This document shows positions 1-14,140 of a stretch of DNA of 64,000 nucleotides, in pieces. Origin of the DNA: Rhyacichthys aspro (Eukaryota > Chordata > Actinopteri > Gobiiformes > Rhyacichthyidae); the NCBI GenBank assembly GCA_036850595.1, contig CM072152.1:3987640-4051639 (forward strand), read 5' to 3'. The position numbers and the translations under genes were made by a program. The notes under the pieces are model-generated. The model was not told the DNA's origin. It worked only from the letters and a program-made list of their open reading frames with translations, and made no database searches. Numbering within the stretch: the first letter of the stretch is position 1; each line of letters opens with the position of its first letter.

Positions 1-599
1 GACTCCACTCAGGGCAGATTTAGAGACAAAACTGCCCCCAGCCCTTTTTGTTGTTCATTGGGGTTATAAGTGGATATTACCACTATTTATGCAATAATGT
101 ACCCAACGTGTTGATTACAAAAATCTTCTTCAATAAAAAATATATAATATGACATAAAATTAAAAAAAAAAAATGTTGAAGCTCTAGATTACTGATTTCT
201 TTATTGTCCTTATACAATTGTTTGGCTCCCTTATAACCAGTTGAATACAAATGTGTGACCCAATAATAATAATAAAAAAAATTGGAACTTAAAAAAACCT
301 ACAAAATTCAACATGTCCATTGTTACCACTTCATACTGTTTCTGTTGTGTGGACTTGTCTCTGGCTGAGTCTCATAAATTGTTGTGTTTGATAAATGACA
401 AATGGTGCGTCTCACTCACTGACGCTGGCCTTTGATTGGCTGCTTACCCCAGCACTCTTTTTATCCTCCCATTAGACTAAACCAGGATTTTCACTCATGC
501 ACCATGAATCATGTTAATTGTCCCTGGGGTATTACCATCTTCACTCAATTACTCGATAACTTTTTACTTTTGTGGCATTTCACGCTCTTTCTTTTAAGT

Positions 600-960
600 T
601 TTATTTGTGGCTTACTCTAATACCAGCCTAACTGACACATTGATGTTTTTTTCACCGCATTCTTTGTTCTCCTTAAAAGCATCTGAGAATCTTCTGTAGG
701 TGAAGCAAAAATCAATGGAAAAAATCCTCCAGAAAGCACCCTGAGTGAGTGGGAACAACAAACCTGGCAGTGACATATCATTTATTCTTATTAGGGCACA
801 TAAGTATGAAAGACAGTGCTCATTAATAAAGATGGGGGATGAAATAATTGTAATGTGTTTGATCATCTCGATTCTGACAGGGGAATTCATCTTGTGGACC
901 AGTCAGATTTGAGGGAAGTGGACCATAAGCTCCATTTAAGCATCTCTATTAGTAAGACAC
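600..960. promoter_or_regulatory. candidate conserved non-coding block
   Basis: Repeat-free, mixed-composition sequence with ATCATTTATTCTTATTAGGG and CTCATTAATAAAG segments. It is cut off sharply by the minisatellite at 1085. Confidence 0.3.
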
Positions 961-1084
961 AGAGGGGAGGAAAAAAAGGCCTGGCGCTTTTAAGATGCTT
1001 TGAAAAACACTGCGGAGTGAGAGAACTTGTGTTATGTTCTAAAGGTAGACCTGGGGTTTTCTACCGCTGTGACAAGCCCTAATA

Positions 1085-1960
1085 AAGTCCTGGATTTACT
1101 CCCAGGTTTAGTAGTGGTTTAGTGCTTTAGTTTGAGGTTTGGCCCTAGTAGTCCTGGTTTAGATGTGGTTTAGCTCAGGGTTTAAGCAAGGTTTAGTCCT
1201 GGTTTAGATGTGGTTTAGTCCAGGGTTTAAGCCAGTTTTAGACCTGGTTTAGTTGTGGTTTAGTCCCAGTTTAGATGTTGAATCGTCCGGGGTTTAGTTC
1301 TTGGTTTGACCATGGTGTAGCCCTTGATTTAGTCCTGATTTTGCCCTGGTTTAGGTCCTGGGATTTGCATCTGTTTAGTTATGGGTTTAGTTTTCAGTTT
1401 AACCCTAGTTTAGTACTAGTCTAGTCCTACTTTAGTCCAAGGTTTTAGCCCTTTTTTAGTCCAAGGTTTGTTTTAATTTGGTCCTATTTAGTCCTGGTTT
1501 TACCCCGGTTTAGCCCTGATTTATTACTGGTTTAGCACCAGGTTTGGCCCATTGTTTGGTCCTGGTATAGGTCTGGTTTTCCCCTTGGTTAGTTCTGGGA
1601 TTAGTTCTATAAGGCTATATTTAGCTCTGGCTTTGTACTACTACAGTTCCAGTTTAGGCCGCGGTTTAGTACTAGTTAAACCCAGTTTTGATAGTTGATT
1701 GGCCTGGGTTAACCTTACATTTATTCCTAGTTTAGACCTGGAATTAGTACGAGATTGTATGGGTTCAGTCCAAAGTTTTGTACATATAGTCCTAGATCTG
1801 GACTAAGCACTAGGTTTAACCTTTGTTTAGTTCTAGTTTAGCCCTGGGTTTAGAACTGGTTCAGTCCTAGGTCTGCTCCCAGTTTAGTGTTAAATTGTTA
1901 TCCTGGAATATCCCTGAAGTCCTTTAGCACTGGTTTGTACTGAGTTAGTCCTAGATCTAA
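1085..1960 (+). repeat. degenerate minisatellite, unit about GTCCTGGTTTA
   Basis: About 875 bp is made of imperfect 10-12 bp units around GTCCTGGTTTA, with variants such as GATGTGGTTTA and GCCCTGGTTTA. Copies are best preserved at the left end and decay to the right. The array has no coding meaning. It is not telomeric: the unit is not TTAGGG and its phase drifts. Confidence 0.85.
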
Positions 1961-2199
1961 ATATTCACTGCGGTCCAGGTGCAGGCTCCCGAGGAACACC
2001 TTTAGTTTGACTAATAACACAGTAGTTCCTTTTACACTCACTGTTTGTGGTTGAGTGAATATCAGATATATCTTTGACATTTTTATTTGTGCCTGCCCCG
2101 GACTCTGAGGACAGATATATCCTGCCTGTTTGTGTTGCAATAGTTGTGGTTTTAACACTTTTCTCATGAGGAAGTGAAGATAGTTTTGGAGAAAACACA

Positions 2200-3690
2200 A
2201 ACAGAGTTGTGTTGTGCAATAACCTGTTTTGTGATTTGTGATTCAGAGGAAATGGTGTTAGAGAAGGCCTGCCGAGAGCTGCCGTTCTTACATTAATGCT
2301 TCTTCTAATATCGTTTTTTTTAAGTGGCAGAATAAACCAAATCCTACATAGACACTCTTTTGTATTTTTATGAACTTCACATTTACATAATATTTACAAC
2401 AACAAAAGTAATCTTCATGTTTTTACCAGTGTCTCTTATTATATATAGGATTAGGGCATTCTTTTGATATTATTTTCAAATGTTGCTCAAATAGAGTAAA
2501 TGCACTAATTAACAAAGTGAATATGTTTATGTTTTGTTATATTTTTCTTGTTTTTGATGGCAAATGCTTTGGTTGGCAACCTATTCTTGTGCTGTGAAAA
2601 GAAAGTAGCAGCAGCAGGAGCTCATAGAAGATATTTTTTTCTTGCTACTCCTTTTTCAATCATGGAAAGTGAAGAGTAGGAAAGTATGAGAATGTACGTT
2701 ATTTGTGTTCAGAAATGAAGGTGAAAAGGGCATGACAAACGTGAAAACCCTTTTACTTCTTGCATTATATGGTCAAGGCAGTGCTTGCGTGTACATTGTT
2801 GTAGGAGTGGCACATTGAAGAAGAAAAGCTGAGTGGGCACTGAGTTCCTGTTTGCATAATGCACGGCTTACACAGTCCCTTGTGGAGGGTTGAGAAGGTG
2901 CAAATGCTCATCTTAGACACTGCCACTGAGCACTGTTTTGTTGAATTTCAGAAGAATGTTTGATTCTCGTTCAAAGACTACGTGTATGTAGAGGTCTAGA
3001 GTCTAAGTAAGGCAGTGTGGAGCCTGCTGTTGTCTTGGTCTAGTCCACATCATGGGCTAATGGTCAAACTGAGAGGGGTCACTGAGTGGGTCAGGGTTGA
3101 AAAAGTGTTACCAAGGCCAAGGGGATGTGCCCAGGCTATTGATTTTTTTTTTTTTTTAAACAATTCAGCAAAATATATTTATTTTAATGATTAAGAAAGA
3201 AAAAGATGTCTGTCCACACTCCTTGATCTCGCTTGATCACCTGATTTAGAACTATATAAATACAATGAATGATCAAACTATTAATAATAAAGAATCAAAA
3301 CAAGAGGGCTGAGGCTGCCAAGTGACAGTTCTTGTGAGTAGAGCCTGCATGTCCTTAACATGATCTGTAAAAAACAACCAATAGTCAATGTACTTATATG
3401 AATACATAATGAACAATGTATTTAAATGAATACATTTAGGATTAAATGTTGCTCTATGAGGGCCTTCTGTGTGGCTTCACTGCCTCAAGCTGATATGAAT
3501 ACCAATATGATGTCTGATGCTGACATAATATGCCATTAAAATACTACAAACATTTATACAATCTGTTACATAGCATATGATTTATTTTCTGTTTTTAATG
3601 AATGTATATGGAATGATGAGCCATGCCAACATTCTTTTTTTCGTGCACTCTATATTCTATATCAGTGTCCCAGTGGTCTCTTTTTCCACA
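2200..3690. other. AT-rich intronic stretch, nothing recognised
   Basis: No coding frame or named repeat is seen, only poly-T at about 3146-3158 and low-complexity AT sequence. Confidence 0.5.
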
Positions 3691-4040
3691 GTGCTCTATC
3701 AGCCGCTGCTCTCAGGTATCGCCATGTCTGCTGTTCATATTGTCACAAGAGGCTACGCGCAGGCTGCAACTTATTGGAAAATCTGGCGGAGAGGATAACA
3801 TCGGTGTTATGACACTGCATATTGCCCTAAATTGCTTTATTGGTAAAATGATAGTGCTCGTCCAATTTGAATAATTTTCATGGAATCCCTCACAGAACAG
3901 TTTAATTATGTTATCACACAACTGGCAACATCTGTCTTTATACCGCAGCACATGACAGTTTTATTACAGGCTGGATTTCTTTGCTGTTTCTGGCAATTGA
4001 TGTGTGATCTGATTAATAATCACACAGATGGAGGTGAAAA
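3690..4040. promoter_or_regulatory. candidate conserved non-coding block
   Basis: A balanced-composition block with CpG-bearing GAGGCTACGCGCAGGCTGC and, at its end, TGATTAATAATCACACAGA, a PBX/HOX-like core. Small open frames here are incidental. Confidence 0.4.
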
Positions 4041-7000
4041 TTGAACAGCGATGTGCTGCTATGTCAAAAAGGAAGGAAAATAATTATTAAAGCAGAAATA
4101 ACAGCCAATAAAACAGAAACGAAAGCCCCTTTTATAGTCCCTTTTGGCTGGGGGGTATTTCTGACATTTTACCCCACATTGACTTCACAGGTACAACTTG
4201 TGACGTCCCACCTGCAATGGTCAATAACTATGTGAGTAACTCTTATAAACTATGGGAATAAATGGGCTATATAAAATCAGTCATGCAGAAGAAATTTACA
4301 CTTAGCCACATTTAATCTCCAGCGCAGTAGTTATAAAATAGTGATAAAGACCCTTCCAAAAGTGACAAGGCAACAAAAAAGCAGTAATTACTATTTATTG
4401 ATATGAGCACAGAAGTTAAAGACACCAAATTAGACATTTTAAAGGTGGCGTAAAAACTTGAATATGTTAATATATACAATACAAGATTCTATATTCAGTT
4501 ATTTCAGTATGTAAGACACACAGAAACAAAACACAGTACTGATCTGGGTTGATAATGAAAACATAAATAAGACCAAAGTAAGTATGAAAATATAGACAAA
4601 CTCAAAACAACACTGGTAAGAGAAAAAGGACATTGACATAAAAGATCTCCTCATTGCACCTAATGCAGCTAATATGCTGTAGCCTTATTGTATTTTTGCA
4701 GTGCTCTTAATCTGAATATGTGTGCCGTTTAAGTTAGTTTGTTTTTTTGAGATGACCATTGTAATGTGCATTTTACCTAGTGTAGATTTAGCAGCTTTAG
4801 TGAAACATACGCTAATCTCTTTGGGCAGTCTTTGATGAGGAAGCACAGGTCCACAATCCATATATCTGTTCTGTACCCCCTCACTAACAGAACACACTTA
4901 GTCAGTCAGTCACTTGCTTTTTTTCAAAAATATATTTTGTATGCCCTTTCGTCCATTAAAAATATATTATGGTTTGCTTAACCTATGTTGCCAAATGGAC
5001 ACACAGCTTATGTGGACTAACTGTAAAAGGGTTCATAATATGCTTAAACACAAGCAAATTTACAAGTAGGTGAAAAACAGTGCCAAATGATGTAGTTGCA
5101 ATCAAGTTTGTACACAGTCTTTGTGTTTCAGCCTTTGTTATGCAATGCCTGGACACAATATAAAAGGCCTCAGTAGCTTGTCTTTTTACCGCCGTGTTGC
5201 CTTCTCTATAAATGGGACACAGGCAGATTACCACAAATAACAGAAGCTAAAAGGGGCTTGGAGCTGAATTCACATACAGTAGATGTGTTTATGCCACAGT
5301 TGCATGTATTTTTTTTTTATCTTTCCTATCTGTTTAGTCTAGGAGCAGCTTCTCGAATCCTCCTGTCACTGGCGTTTTGTTAGTGCACTTTTAGGAGGTA
5401 AACCACCCAGCACCTCTCTTTTGTCTTATGGATGCCTTCCAGGACAGCCGGCCTATGAAGTCATCCATTTTGTTGAGTCTACCTCCAGCTGCTGCTCCTC
5501 CGCGCCTGAGAAGAGATGAGCCACAGGTTGGGTGCTGTAGTTTAAAATAGTTGACTGTCGCTCAGGTCTACATCCTGTTTACACTCTGAGCTTATGTGGG
5601 CAGCAGGAGGGGGATCCCCCAGTTGTTTAACAGGGTTGTGACCAGAATTAACACATGGAAACTCACAAAAACCTAAAGCATCATATCATTACAGAGAAGA
5701 TGTCAAATAAGTACAGAAATAGAGCTGGGGGATATGGCTTAAAATTAAAAGGCAGCACTTACAGCATGTTAATGTGTCATGAAGATGAGGTAGTTTCAGT
5801 TGTATATCTTTTGGTATTGAGGCTAGGAGTAGAGCTAGTTCTTGCCTCAAGACAGGTTTTAGTATAAAGTACATTTCCTGCTACAAGAGTTACCATGATA
5901 ACATGATAAACATTCTTCAGTAATTATTAGTCATCTTTGACATGAGCAGCATTACATTTCACACACTGACATCTGAAAGCACAAAACATACATTAAAGTT
6001 CAGTTGCAAAAGTTCCATAAGTTGCAGTGTCTTGTGTGTTTCCATTAGCACAAGCCACTAGAAGTAAATAAAACTCTCCTGCAAAGAAATGTTTGAGGTT
6101 GGAGTGTGCACCAGAGTTGAAAGCTGCTGGGTTGAAGTCTGCTTCCGACTGACCTCTGGTCCAGTTAAATTGATTTGAGAACACGAAACAAGAGCCGTAT
6201 GACACCAGGTTTTGTTTTAATGGAAAACAAGTACAACATTTAGCATGTTTTCTGATGAAATATGACTTTATAAGAACAAGGCATTTTTTTATATTTTAGG
6301 TGTTATTGACTATTCAATCAGCTGACTGCAATATTGAGCTCTGCCTTTTTGAAAGCGCACCACATACTCAGTCATTGTTCGGTTTTTGGGGTTGCTTGAG
6401 ACCTCTTTTTGGTGATGGAAACGAACCTGTACTTACCCGACCCGCACTGTACTGCTCCAGTGGAAACGAGGATCATAGACATCTATCGGACCAAAACCAA
6501 AAAGAGCATGAGGAAAACCAACCATAAAATCACACAACTTTATAACTTTCCACGAGCAAAAAGAGCTGTCTTTTGGGATAACACAACATTATCAGAAGCC
6601 AAAGGTAGAGTAGTGAGGAGGTCGAATTTCTTTGCGTTTGGTGCCAGCAAATTAACAGGAAAAGCTAATAAAACAAAGGCATTAAAGGCAACTTCCAAAG
6701 TTAATGTCACGAACAATCAGTTTGAGCACCTCTCAGCACACTCACCTCTGACAGCGCCATCTAGTGTGTCTCTTACAAAAGGTCTAGTCTTTTTAGTTGT
6801 TCGGTCTGAAAATGAAAATGCCACTGTGAATGCTAAATAGGCCTGGACTTTGGAGTGAGTAACCTAAACTACATGGATCATTTTCTGTTTCTGTTTTATT
6901 TGAACTTAAATAAACAACCTACAAGTGGCAGCCTGACTGTTTTTTCAAGTAATACCTCACTTGCCTCTCCTCTTGTGTTGATCTTTAAAACTCCTAACCA

Positions 7001-8720
7001 TTATGGAAAAAAATTGTGTATTTGGACACATCTTGAAGTTTGATGTGTGTAATGTAAATGATGCGAGAGTATGCTGGTATCATTAGGACTGAAGTGGTCT
7101 CATTGTGTGGCACCCGGATGGACTTTGATGGGCTGTGTGTTTTTGTGGGCGACTCTAAACTCGGAGCAGGTGTCCAGTGCAGCTGGCTGGAGGCAGACGG
7201 GGAAACCGGTCTACGTCGGGTCTGTATTAAGTGGCTTAGAGAGAAGCCACAGGACTAATGCGTCCTCGATGTTTTATTTAAAGCAGTGCCAACAACTGCG
7301 TCTGGATGCTCCACATCGAGATGCTCACATGGGCCTGCACAAGCACTTTTAAGATCTGTTAACAACAATAAATTCCTACTTCTGAATATTTTTATTTCAA
7401 ATCTGTTATTAAATTACAGCTGCAAAAATTGAACTAATGCACATTTAAACCATTAAATCTTACCTTGGGGTTTTAAGAGGGAAATGATTCCAAAATAATT
7501 TGCTGGGATCATACTATTCAAAACTAAATCACTGTGCAGCCATCTGCAAACCAGTACCTTGGTTTTCCACATAACATAAAGCAAATATAAAGTAGAATTT
7601 TGAATTGTCAAATAAACTTAAGATTTTGCTTTATACTTAGAAACATGTTGATACCTTTTCAGTTTTATGTGGACAACATGAACTACATTTTATTGTCAGT
7701 CCAGCCTATATGCAGGCAGCTGGCACCCTACCACAGCAGCAAGACATATACACACAGCTTTGCTTAGCTTTGCAGGTATTTCTTATTCAACCAAAAAGAA
7801 AAGTCTCCAACCTTTAAGTAGCAGTGTATGCTCACCAAATTCATTTACTTCCATTCCACTACATTAATTCAGATGCACCAAAACTTCACAGTTTTCACAG
7901 TCTTGGTCATCAACATTGCTTCTCCACAGCGACACAAGCAGCAAGACAAATGTCCGGGGATTAGCAAATTGACCAAAGTTTGTTTCTCAGCAACAGCCCT
8001 CAACTTTTTATACAGTGTCAGATGAACCCTGATATAATCATGAATGTGGACACATAGGCTGTTCCTACTCTAATCCAGTGTTTAATATAAAGCACCACAG
8101 CTTGCATGTTTACGCTCATGAGGCTAATTTGCATTTAAATCTATATGTTTAAGGAACAAAAAAAGCAGCAGGTCACACGTGCGGTCTTAGAATGTAGGAG
8201 CTGAATAAAGTGTGTAGAAAGTTATTTATTTATTCTCATTAAGGTACAGTAGATGTTGATGTTCAACAGTATTGCTTCTGTACTAGGTGCACAGATACAC
8301 AGAGTGCCAAAATGACTATCCTTAACTGTATTTAAAATGTTGTATCAGTGCATGCCTAGTTTTTGTAAAGCCAGACCGGTTGATTTTCTTGGGAGTGAAG
8401 CTGGTCTGGAGACCTTCCCATTTAAACCTCTTTCAAACATAGTCTGTTCAACTCTTCTAAAATGGGGCAGCATTATGCCTCCCTTTGGTATGTATGTCCA
8501 GCTATATTTTTTACCCAAAGTTAGATACAAAACTATTCATAAAATTGTATTATAATGGCTAAAGATAATCAAATATGTTGTGCTATGTATCTATAGTATA
8601 TTTACTGTGCTGCTGTGTTTCATGTTGTTTGTAGTATTGTTTGTGGTGCTGTATTCTTAGTACCCTTTTACTTTTAAGCCAAATAAATAACTGTTAAAAG
8701 TCCCACACAAGAGCACAGAC
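4040..8720. other. intronic stretch, mostly AT-rich, weak repeat traces
   Basis: No gene is recognised. The 143-codon frame at 6409-6840 has no protein-like composition and overlaps a repeat-like fragment. A more complex segment with CpGs lies at 7120-7350 and may be regulatory. Confidence 0.45.
6405..6480. repeat. possible fragment of the same dispersed repeat
   Basis: It carries GATGGAAACGAACCTGTAC and CACTGTACTGCTCCAGTGG, then AAACG, resembling the family at 29470. It is short and weak. Confidence 0.25.
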
Positions 8721-9460
8721 ACAGAGGCCAACATTGAGTCATTTTGCGCTGTTTAGTCGCACAACTTGTGTGTTTAGCGTTGTAAATAAGTAACCGTTTT
8801 AACAGGGCCTCAGGAGATTAGAGCCGGGAAAAGTACACGCTCAGACATGACTGGCTTTAATGGCCATTGTCAAAACAGTGTTTGAACACCGGCTTTTTCC
8901 TCACGCCACTGGAATGTTTACATTTCGTTGAATAATAATAATGCCACTTTAAGCCGAAGCTGTTCTTTAAAGAAAGGCAATTTGACCCAATTTATTAGGG
9001 ATAGACTTAAGGATGCACAATTCCTCTTGGGGAAACATTCAAGCGCAGGGCCTATTCATTTTTAATGAGAGCACTACTTTAAAAAACTTCATTGAATTAA
9101 TATGTATCAGTGAAGTCTTTCCTGTGCAGAAAACTTCAGGGTAATTAATATTCATAGGCTGCGCTTGTTAACACCCCCAATGCTAGTGCAATGTAGATCC
9201 AATTAACAGAGAATGGACCCTAAGGATTTGGGCAGATAAGGGTTAAATGAGCTATTGAAATTGAAACCAGGCCTGTCGCTTCTTAAAACACTTATTTGTT
9301 TCAGTAATGCATGTTGCAGATGAAGCCATTTTGGGGATATTTGTACATGCATGGTTTATGTTTTGTTACTTACTGCGTGCCTGTTTGTATTCAGAGATGC
9401 ATAGAGGGCATCCCCTGCGCAGCCAGTCTAATGTGAAAACCCTGTAGCGGCTCAGCCTGT
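8720..9460. promoter_or_regulatory. candidate conserved non-coding block with POU/homeodomain motif
   Basis: Long repeat-free sequence with TAATTAATATTCAT at 9142-9155, a homeodomain plus POU-like composite, flanked by GCTGCGCTTGTTAACACCCCC and GATCCAATTAACAGAG segments. It is among the most CNE-like stretches of the window. Confidence 0.45.
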
Positions 9461-10990
9461 TATATCTTATTCATAGTGTCTTGGCATAGTGGGGGTAATA
9501 GACATGAGTGTTCATCCTTGGTGTCAGTCCTGAAGCCGGGGCCAGACTCATGGTTGACATGGGAACAGGGAACTATGAAAGGCTGATGGCTTACAGACGC
9601 TAAATGCCTGTTTTCCACCTGCTGCTGTTGTTAGAGCTGAGTAAATACACATTTGTCCCTCCACAGACATCATCGGCGCCGCTCCATAAGGACGGAGTTG
9701 AACATTAAAAAGCAAAAAACAACACCGTTGATTTTCTTTGCAGTGCAGCATTTACAAAAGTCAAGTCAATACAGCAGACTCTAACATACAAACAGACTTG
9801 CACAAGACATTGCAATCTTGGTATACTGGGCCTCCAAGGTCTTCAGTGAGAGGAAAATACTGGTTGATATTAGCCTAGCTCAGTAAAGCAGGTTAGTCAT
9901 GGTTTATTTGAAAGATATCTAAAACATAATGGCTGTTGACTTTTAATGCATGTAATAAAGACTAATGTGAATAAGCTATTACATGCATTACACACATTTT
10001 CTCGGCACAATGTTGGTAGAAGTAAGAGGTGGTTCGTTTTGTTTTCTTTGTTTTCATTTGACACAGCTCATAAACAGCACGGCTCTTGTCTCACTGGCCT
10101 CCGGGTTGAAGTTCAAAGCTTCCATGCTGTTCTTTTAATAAAGCAGTTCTCCCATGAGCATGTCCATGCAGTATCACCCATTTGTAGTTCAGGAGTGGTA
10201 AGCTGCATCAAGAAAAACTCAACGTATGTAAAGGTGAGAGGTATTTTGCGGCTTTAGCTATGTGCATGCTAACGTTGTCAAGCAGATCTCAGTTTTTAAT
10301 GTAGCTTGTAGTCTTTAGCTGTTGTAGCCTTAATGATTAATAGTTAAAATAATTAAATAATTAATTAATAGTTTAAAGAGAACAACTGAATACAGAGTCA
10401 TTCTACCCCCTCATCGACACACATTTGCCAATCTTGTTTATGCAGAATTTGGCAGTTTGGTGGCTAATACCCTTGAAAATGTATTGCAATCCACTTAACC
10501 CATACTATCAAAAATAGTTGTTGTGCCATATTTTGCCACTTGAGGGTTTTTTATTTGCAATAAAAAAAATTAAAAAAAAAACAGTGACACTACAGTCCCT
10601 AAAAATCCATTAGATCAAATGAAATCATGACTAGAATAAAATGGATTTACCCTCTCTTTAGTTGATGTTTTATTTCTATACAATGGTAAAAGAGCTGCCC
10701 TTTCCTTTCATTTTATTTGGAGTCTACTCATTACAATACAATACTTACAATAATACTTTTATTTTTTTTTTTTTTTTGTTTTACCCCTCATTCCCATTTG
10801 AATAAACTAGGGTCTTTATTGACATGCTTTTTTATTAAAATACCAGTTGATTGGATCATCTGATTCCTGCAGATACTGAAAGCACGTGGATCAGGATCTT
10901 GTTCTGTAAAAAGTCTGGATCAGTGCAGCTCTAGTTAATATTATATACACTTGCCTTGTGACATCAATTTGTATTATATAACCTACTCAA
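9460..10990. other. intronic stretch, AT-rich, nothing recognised
   Basis: It contains a palindromic AT run (AATTAAATAATTAATTAATAG near 10350) and poly-A/T runs near 10561 and 10761. No gene or named repeat is seen. Confidence 0.45.
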
Positions 10991-11970
10991 CTGCACTGTG
11001 TTTTGCTTTTCCTGGGATAGAAAAGGAAATATGCCGGTGTTTTTGGCAGCGCAGGGTGGATGTGATAAATAACCAGCGCTTGATGATCAAATGAGCCTTC
11101 ATTGAAGTAAATATGCATTGACAGCTACGTGGTGTATATGTCTCTTAGAGTAAATTTGATTGTTTGACACGTCTTCACCCATCAACCTATGTATGAGTGA
11201 TTAATAACAACTCCCTGTGCATTCACTGGTGACATGGCCTCTATTTGAGAGAAAAATGGCCCAGGTCCGTATTCACTGGTGAATAGCTGTGTACCATTTA
11301 GAGAATGATATGCCATGATGGGATGGCGTGTCATAAATAACCGTGATGGCACCTCTGCATCCTGTGAATGACATGTGCCATAAATACTCTGCCTGGCCAC
11401 AGACAATGTCTCAAATAAAGTCTTGGCTAACCTTTTTTCCTGAAAAAACAAAACAAAAAAAAAGATCTATTATTTAATGGACAATAAAAACAAATGTTTT
11501 GTCTTGCTCAGTGGCAGCTGAAAGCTCCACAGGCGCTCGCTCACTGTGGTCTCTGATGCGCTGTTGTTATTTGCTTGTTTACAATCTCTGACATGATGTA
11601 ATGGGATGGTGGCGAAAGCACTAGCTCGCAAATGGCACAGAAAATAAGACAGTCCTTTATGTCTTCCCCCTCCTCTCCCCCATTGCTCTTGTTTTGTTTT
11701 TTCGGAGAATATGCTGTACATTTGACTGAAGGAACATGAGCCTTGAATATAAGTAACTGTTTTTTGCATTAGGTACTCCCTGGAGGTAGGGGGGAAATAT
11801 CATGTCCCCGCGTGAAATGTGAATGTGAAATCTAGCAGAAAGAAATATTTATGACCATTTTCTGCTTGATTAAAGCAGGATGACATGCCTTAGGAGATGG
11901 AGAGTGGACAAAAGGCTGCAGTGCTGCTGCTGGGCAGATGTTACACAGAGACTTGTTCAGGGAGGGGGCA
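10990..11970. promoter_or_regulatory. candidate conserved non-coding blocks
   Basis: Complex sequence includes GGTGTTTTTGGCAGCGCAGG and GATAAATAACCAGCGC near 11040, and two nearby copies of TATTCACTGGTGA/ATTCACTGGTGA at 11220-11285. An A-rich linker at 11440-11475 divides the region. Confidence 0.35.
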
Positions 11971-12049
11971 GCAGTCTGAAGCATGCTTTGAGTGAGGCTC
12001 ATATGACGCCTATCAGTAGACAGTCACACAAACATACTAGTCAATTCTA

Positions 12050-12340
12050 ATGTTACATAGTATGGTTCGACAATAACAATATGACATAACTATGTTAAAT
12101 ATTGTCATATTGATCTAACTTGTGATATTTGAATATCCCTTTGGTAGTAAAAGTTCAGTAAAGGGTCTGGTTGAATTTTTTTATCCCCCCACATGCAGAT
12201 AATTTAATTTAAGGCTCTCATTGGTTAATTAGTTTGATAGGAAAAGAGGGGTTTGTCTGTCACATTAAATATTATCACAATACAATAAGATATTTTGTTA
12301 ATGTGATAAAAAGAAATGTGCAATATATTATGCAGCCCAA
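12050..12340. mobile_element. decayed MITE-like element ending in TGCAGCCC
   Basis: The content (ATGACATAACTATGTTAAATATTGTCATAT with intervening mismatches, then TATTATCACAATACAATAAG, then GTGCAATATATTATGCAGCCC) resembles an abundant vertebrate non-autonomous repeat whose ends read GGGCTGCAC. Inner arms CAATATGACA and TGTCATATTG form a 10-bp inverted repeat. The left terminus is degraded. The family name is uncertain. Confidence 0.5.
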
Positions 12341-13089
12341 AATTTCCTTGGTTACATACCTTGTAAAATGTAAAAAGATTTTGAAATGTACATCAACAAC
12401 AAAAGTCAAAACTGTTTCCAATAGTGTATTATCACCACAAAACATTTAAAGCGCCTCAGAACCCAGTGGAAATTCTAACTTTCTTTTCCTACAGCTGCCC
12501 AAAGGGGACAAACTGAGGGGGTGAGGTGTTTTTTTTTTGTTTTTTTTAAAGAGAAAGTTAGTCTGGGATCGTTGATTTAACAATTTAATGAGAAACTTTT
12601 CTATTTCAACAACCCTAATAAAAATCTTAATTACTTTTTTTTTATTAGGGTTATTTTATCTTTCTCTATGCTGAGCACCGTTGGAGAAGAAGCACCATCA
12701 AGTTTCTCTGTAAACACACATTTTTGCTTCTTGTGGGCCTAAACTAATTGGATTTTTATTTTAAATTTTCAGTCCTTCTAATACTTTGCTCAGACAACAG
12801 CGTGTCCCTGCAGGACTGCCATATCTGTTCACATGCTCTAAAAAAGAGACATTTCAGGTGTTACTTGTATACAGACAGTGTTTGGAGCAGCTATGGCAAA
12901 AGCTCTGTCCCCCATGGAGCGGTATTTGAACTACTATGTAATGAGTGTCATACAGAGTTTTATATGTAACATAATTTGTAATTTTGTGCCATTGAGACAG
13001 TGTTGTTCCTGTAATCACCACCTCTTTGCAACATTCTTATCTGTGTTTTTGTTCTCTGGGACAGCTGCCAACATAATAAATAATCAGTT

Positions 13090-14140
13090 AATTACAAACT
13101 GATGCCGTTGTATTGGCCTCACGAGCGGGCCGTCCCGGGCAACAGATTGATTGTGTTTCGATGGCGCTGCTGACAGGAGAGACGCCACAGCTTTAGGAGC
13201 CACTTCCAATGGATCAGAGAGGAACCAAATTGAGAGTATGATTAATTTTTCAATTTCTTCTCTGCAGATATCTAATAATTGTGCCCATAGATAGCCAGGG
13301 GCTCTTATTAAACATTAAAATGCAAAAGAAAAGTTAGAATCAGAAAGATGGTATTTTGGATTGAATAATGTAAAATATCTGTAGGGCAACAGGGAAAGAA
13401 GCAAACTAGTCCAGGTTTATTCTTCAAATGTTTTCCAGCAGCGCCATGCCTGCTCCTAATTACTGAGCTCTTATCTGCACACTCAACACTATATTTATTT
13501 TCATCAGTGCTAAATGCAAATTTCTTTAACCTTTTAATAACATGCACATGTCAGTAATTTCTGAAAGGAATCATTAGATATGCAACTGGACTTTGCAACA
13601 ATTGTGTTTTTAATTGGTATGTAACTACACCAGACTGACTAGTTTTTATTTTTTAATTCAGGTTTTTGATAATTAATGTGAGACTGTCTGCAGAATATAA
13701 ATGCTCAGCTCTTTGATCTGCCAAGGGAGAATTGCACAACACGTGGTTCTTATTCAAATCTATCTGCGCGCTGTCTGTTTGTGTTCCAGTAGCCAGACAC
13801 TTTGCCTTTAAGACGCCGAGCCTTAGAGGAGGTTCCACCATTTTCTCCCTGTGCTGTCTCCATCACTTTGTTCACTTCCACATAATATCATCTTCATCTC
13901 TGATAGCCGTGGCACAGGGGAACTGCATTTGTTGATCAGATTTGCCTTGTCTGACGCCTCCTCCCCAGAAGTATGTGCGTGTAGTGCTTGCCTGAGCGCG
14001 GCCATCGCAGGCTGATTGAGTGATCCTGCCTGTCATAGGACAAGATAACCACATCAGTAAATACTCTGCTCCGCCACTGGCAGGGCAGCCCTCCACTCTA
14101 CAGTCATGCATCTTTTCTATTTGCTTTATTTTGGCCATTA
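13090..14140. promoter_or_regulatory. candidate conserved non-coding blocks
   Basis: CpG-bearing CACGAGCGGGCCGTCCCGGG (13120-13140) next to TTAATTACAAACTG, then a second complex part at 13660-14140 with CTGCGCGCTGTCTG and GAGCGCGGCCATCGC. No splice-bounded coding frame is seen. Confidence 0.4.

Noticed and set aside
1085..1960. A possible interstitial telomere or CRISPR array
   Set aside because: The unit is about 11 bp, degenerate and without spacers, and is not TTAGGG; a minisatellite in vertebrate DNA.
6409..6840. A 143-codon + strand open frame
   Set aside because: Its translation has no recognisable domain, it crosses a repeat-like fragment, and it has no exon-like boundaries; likely chance in intron.
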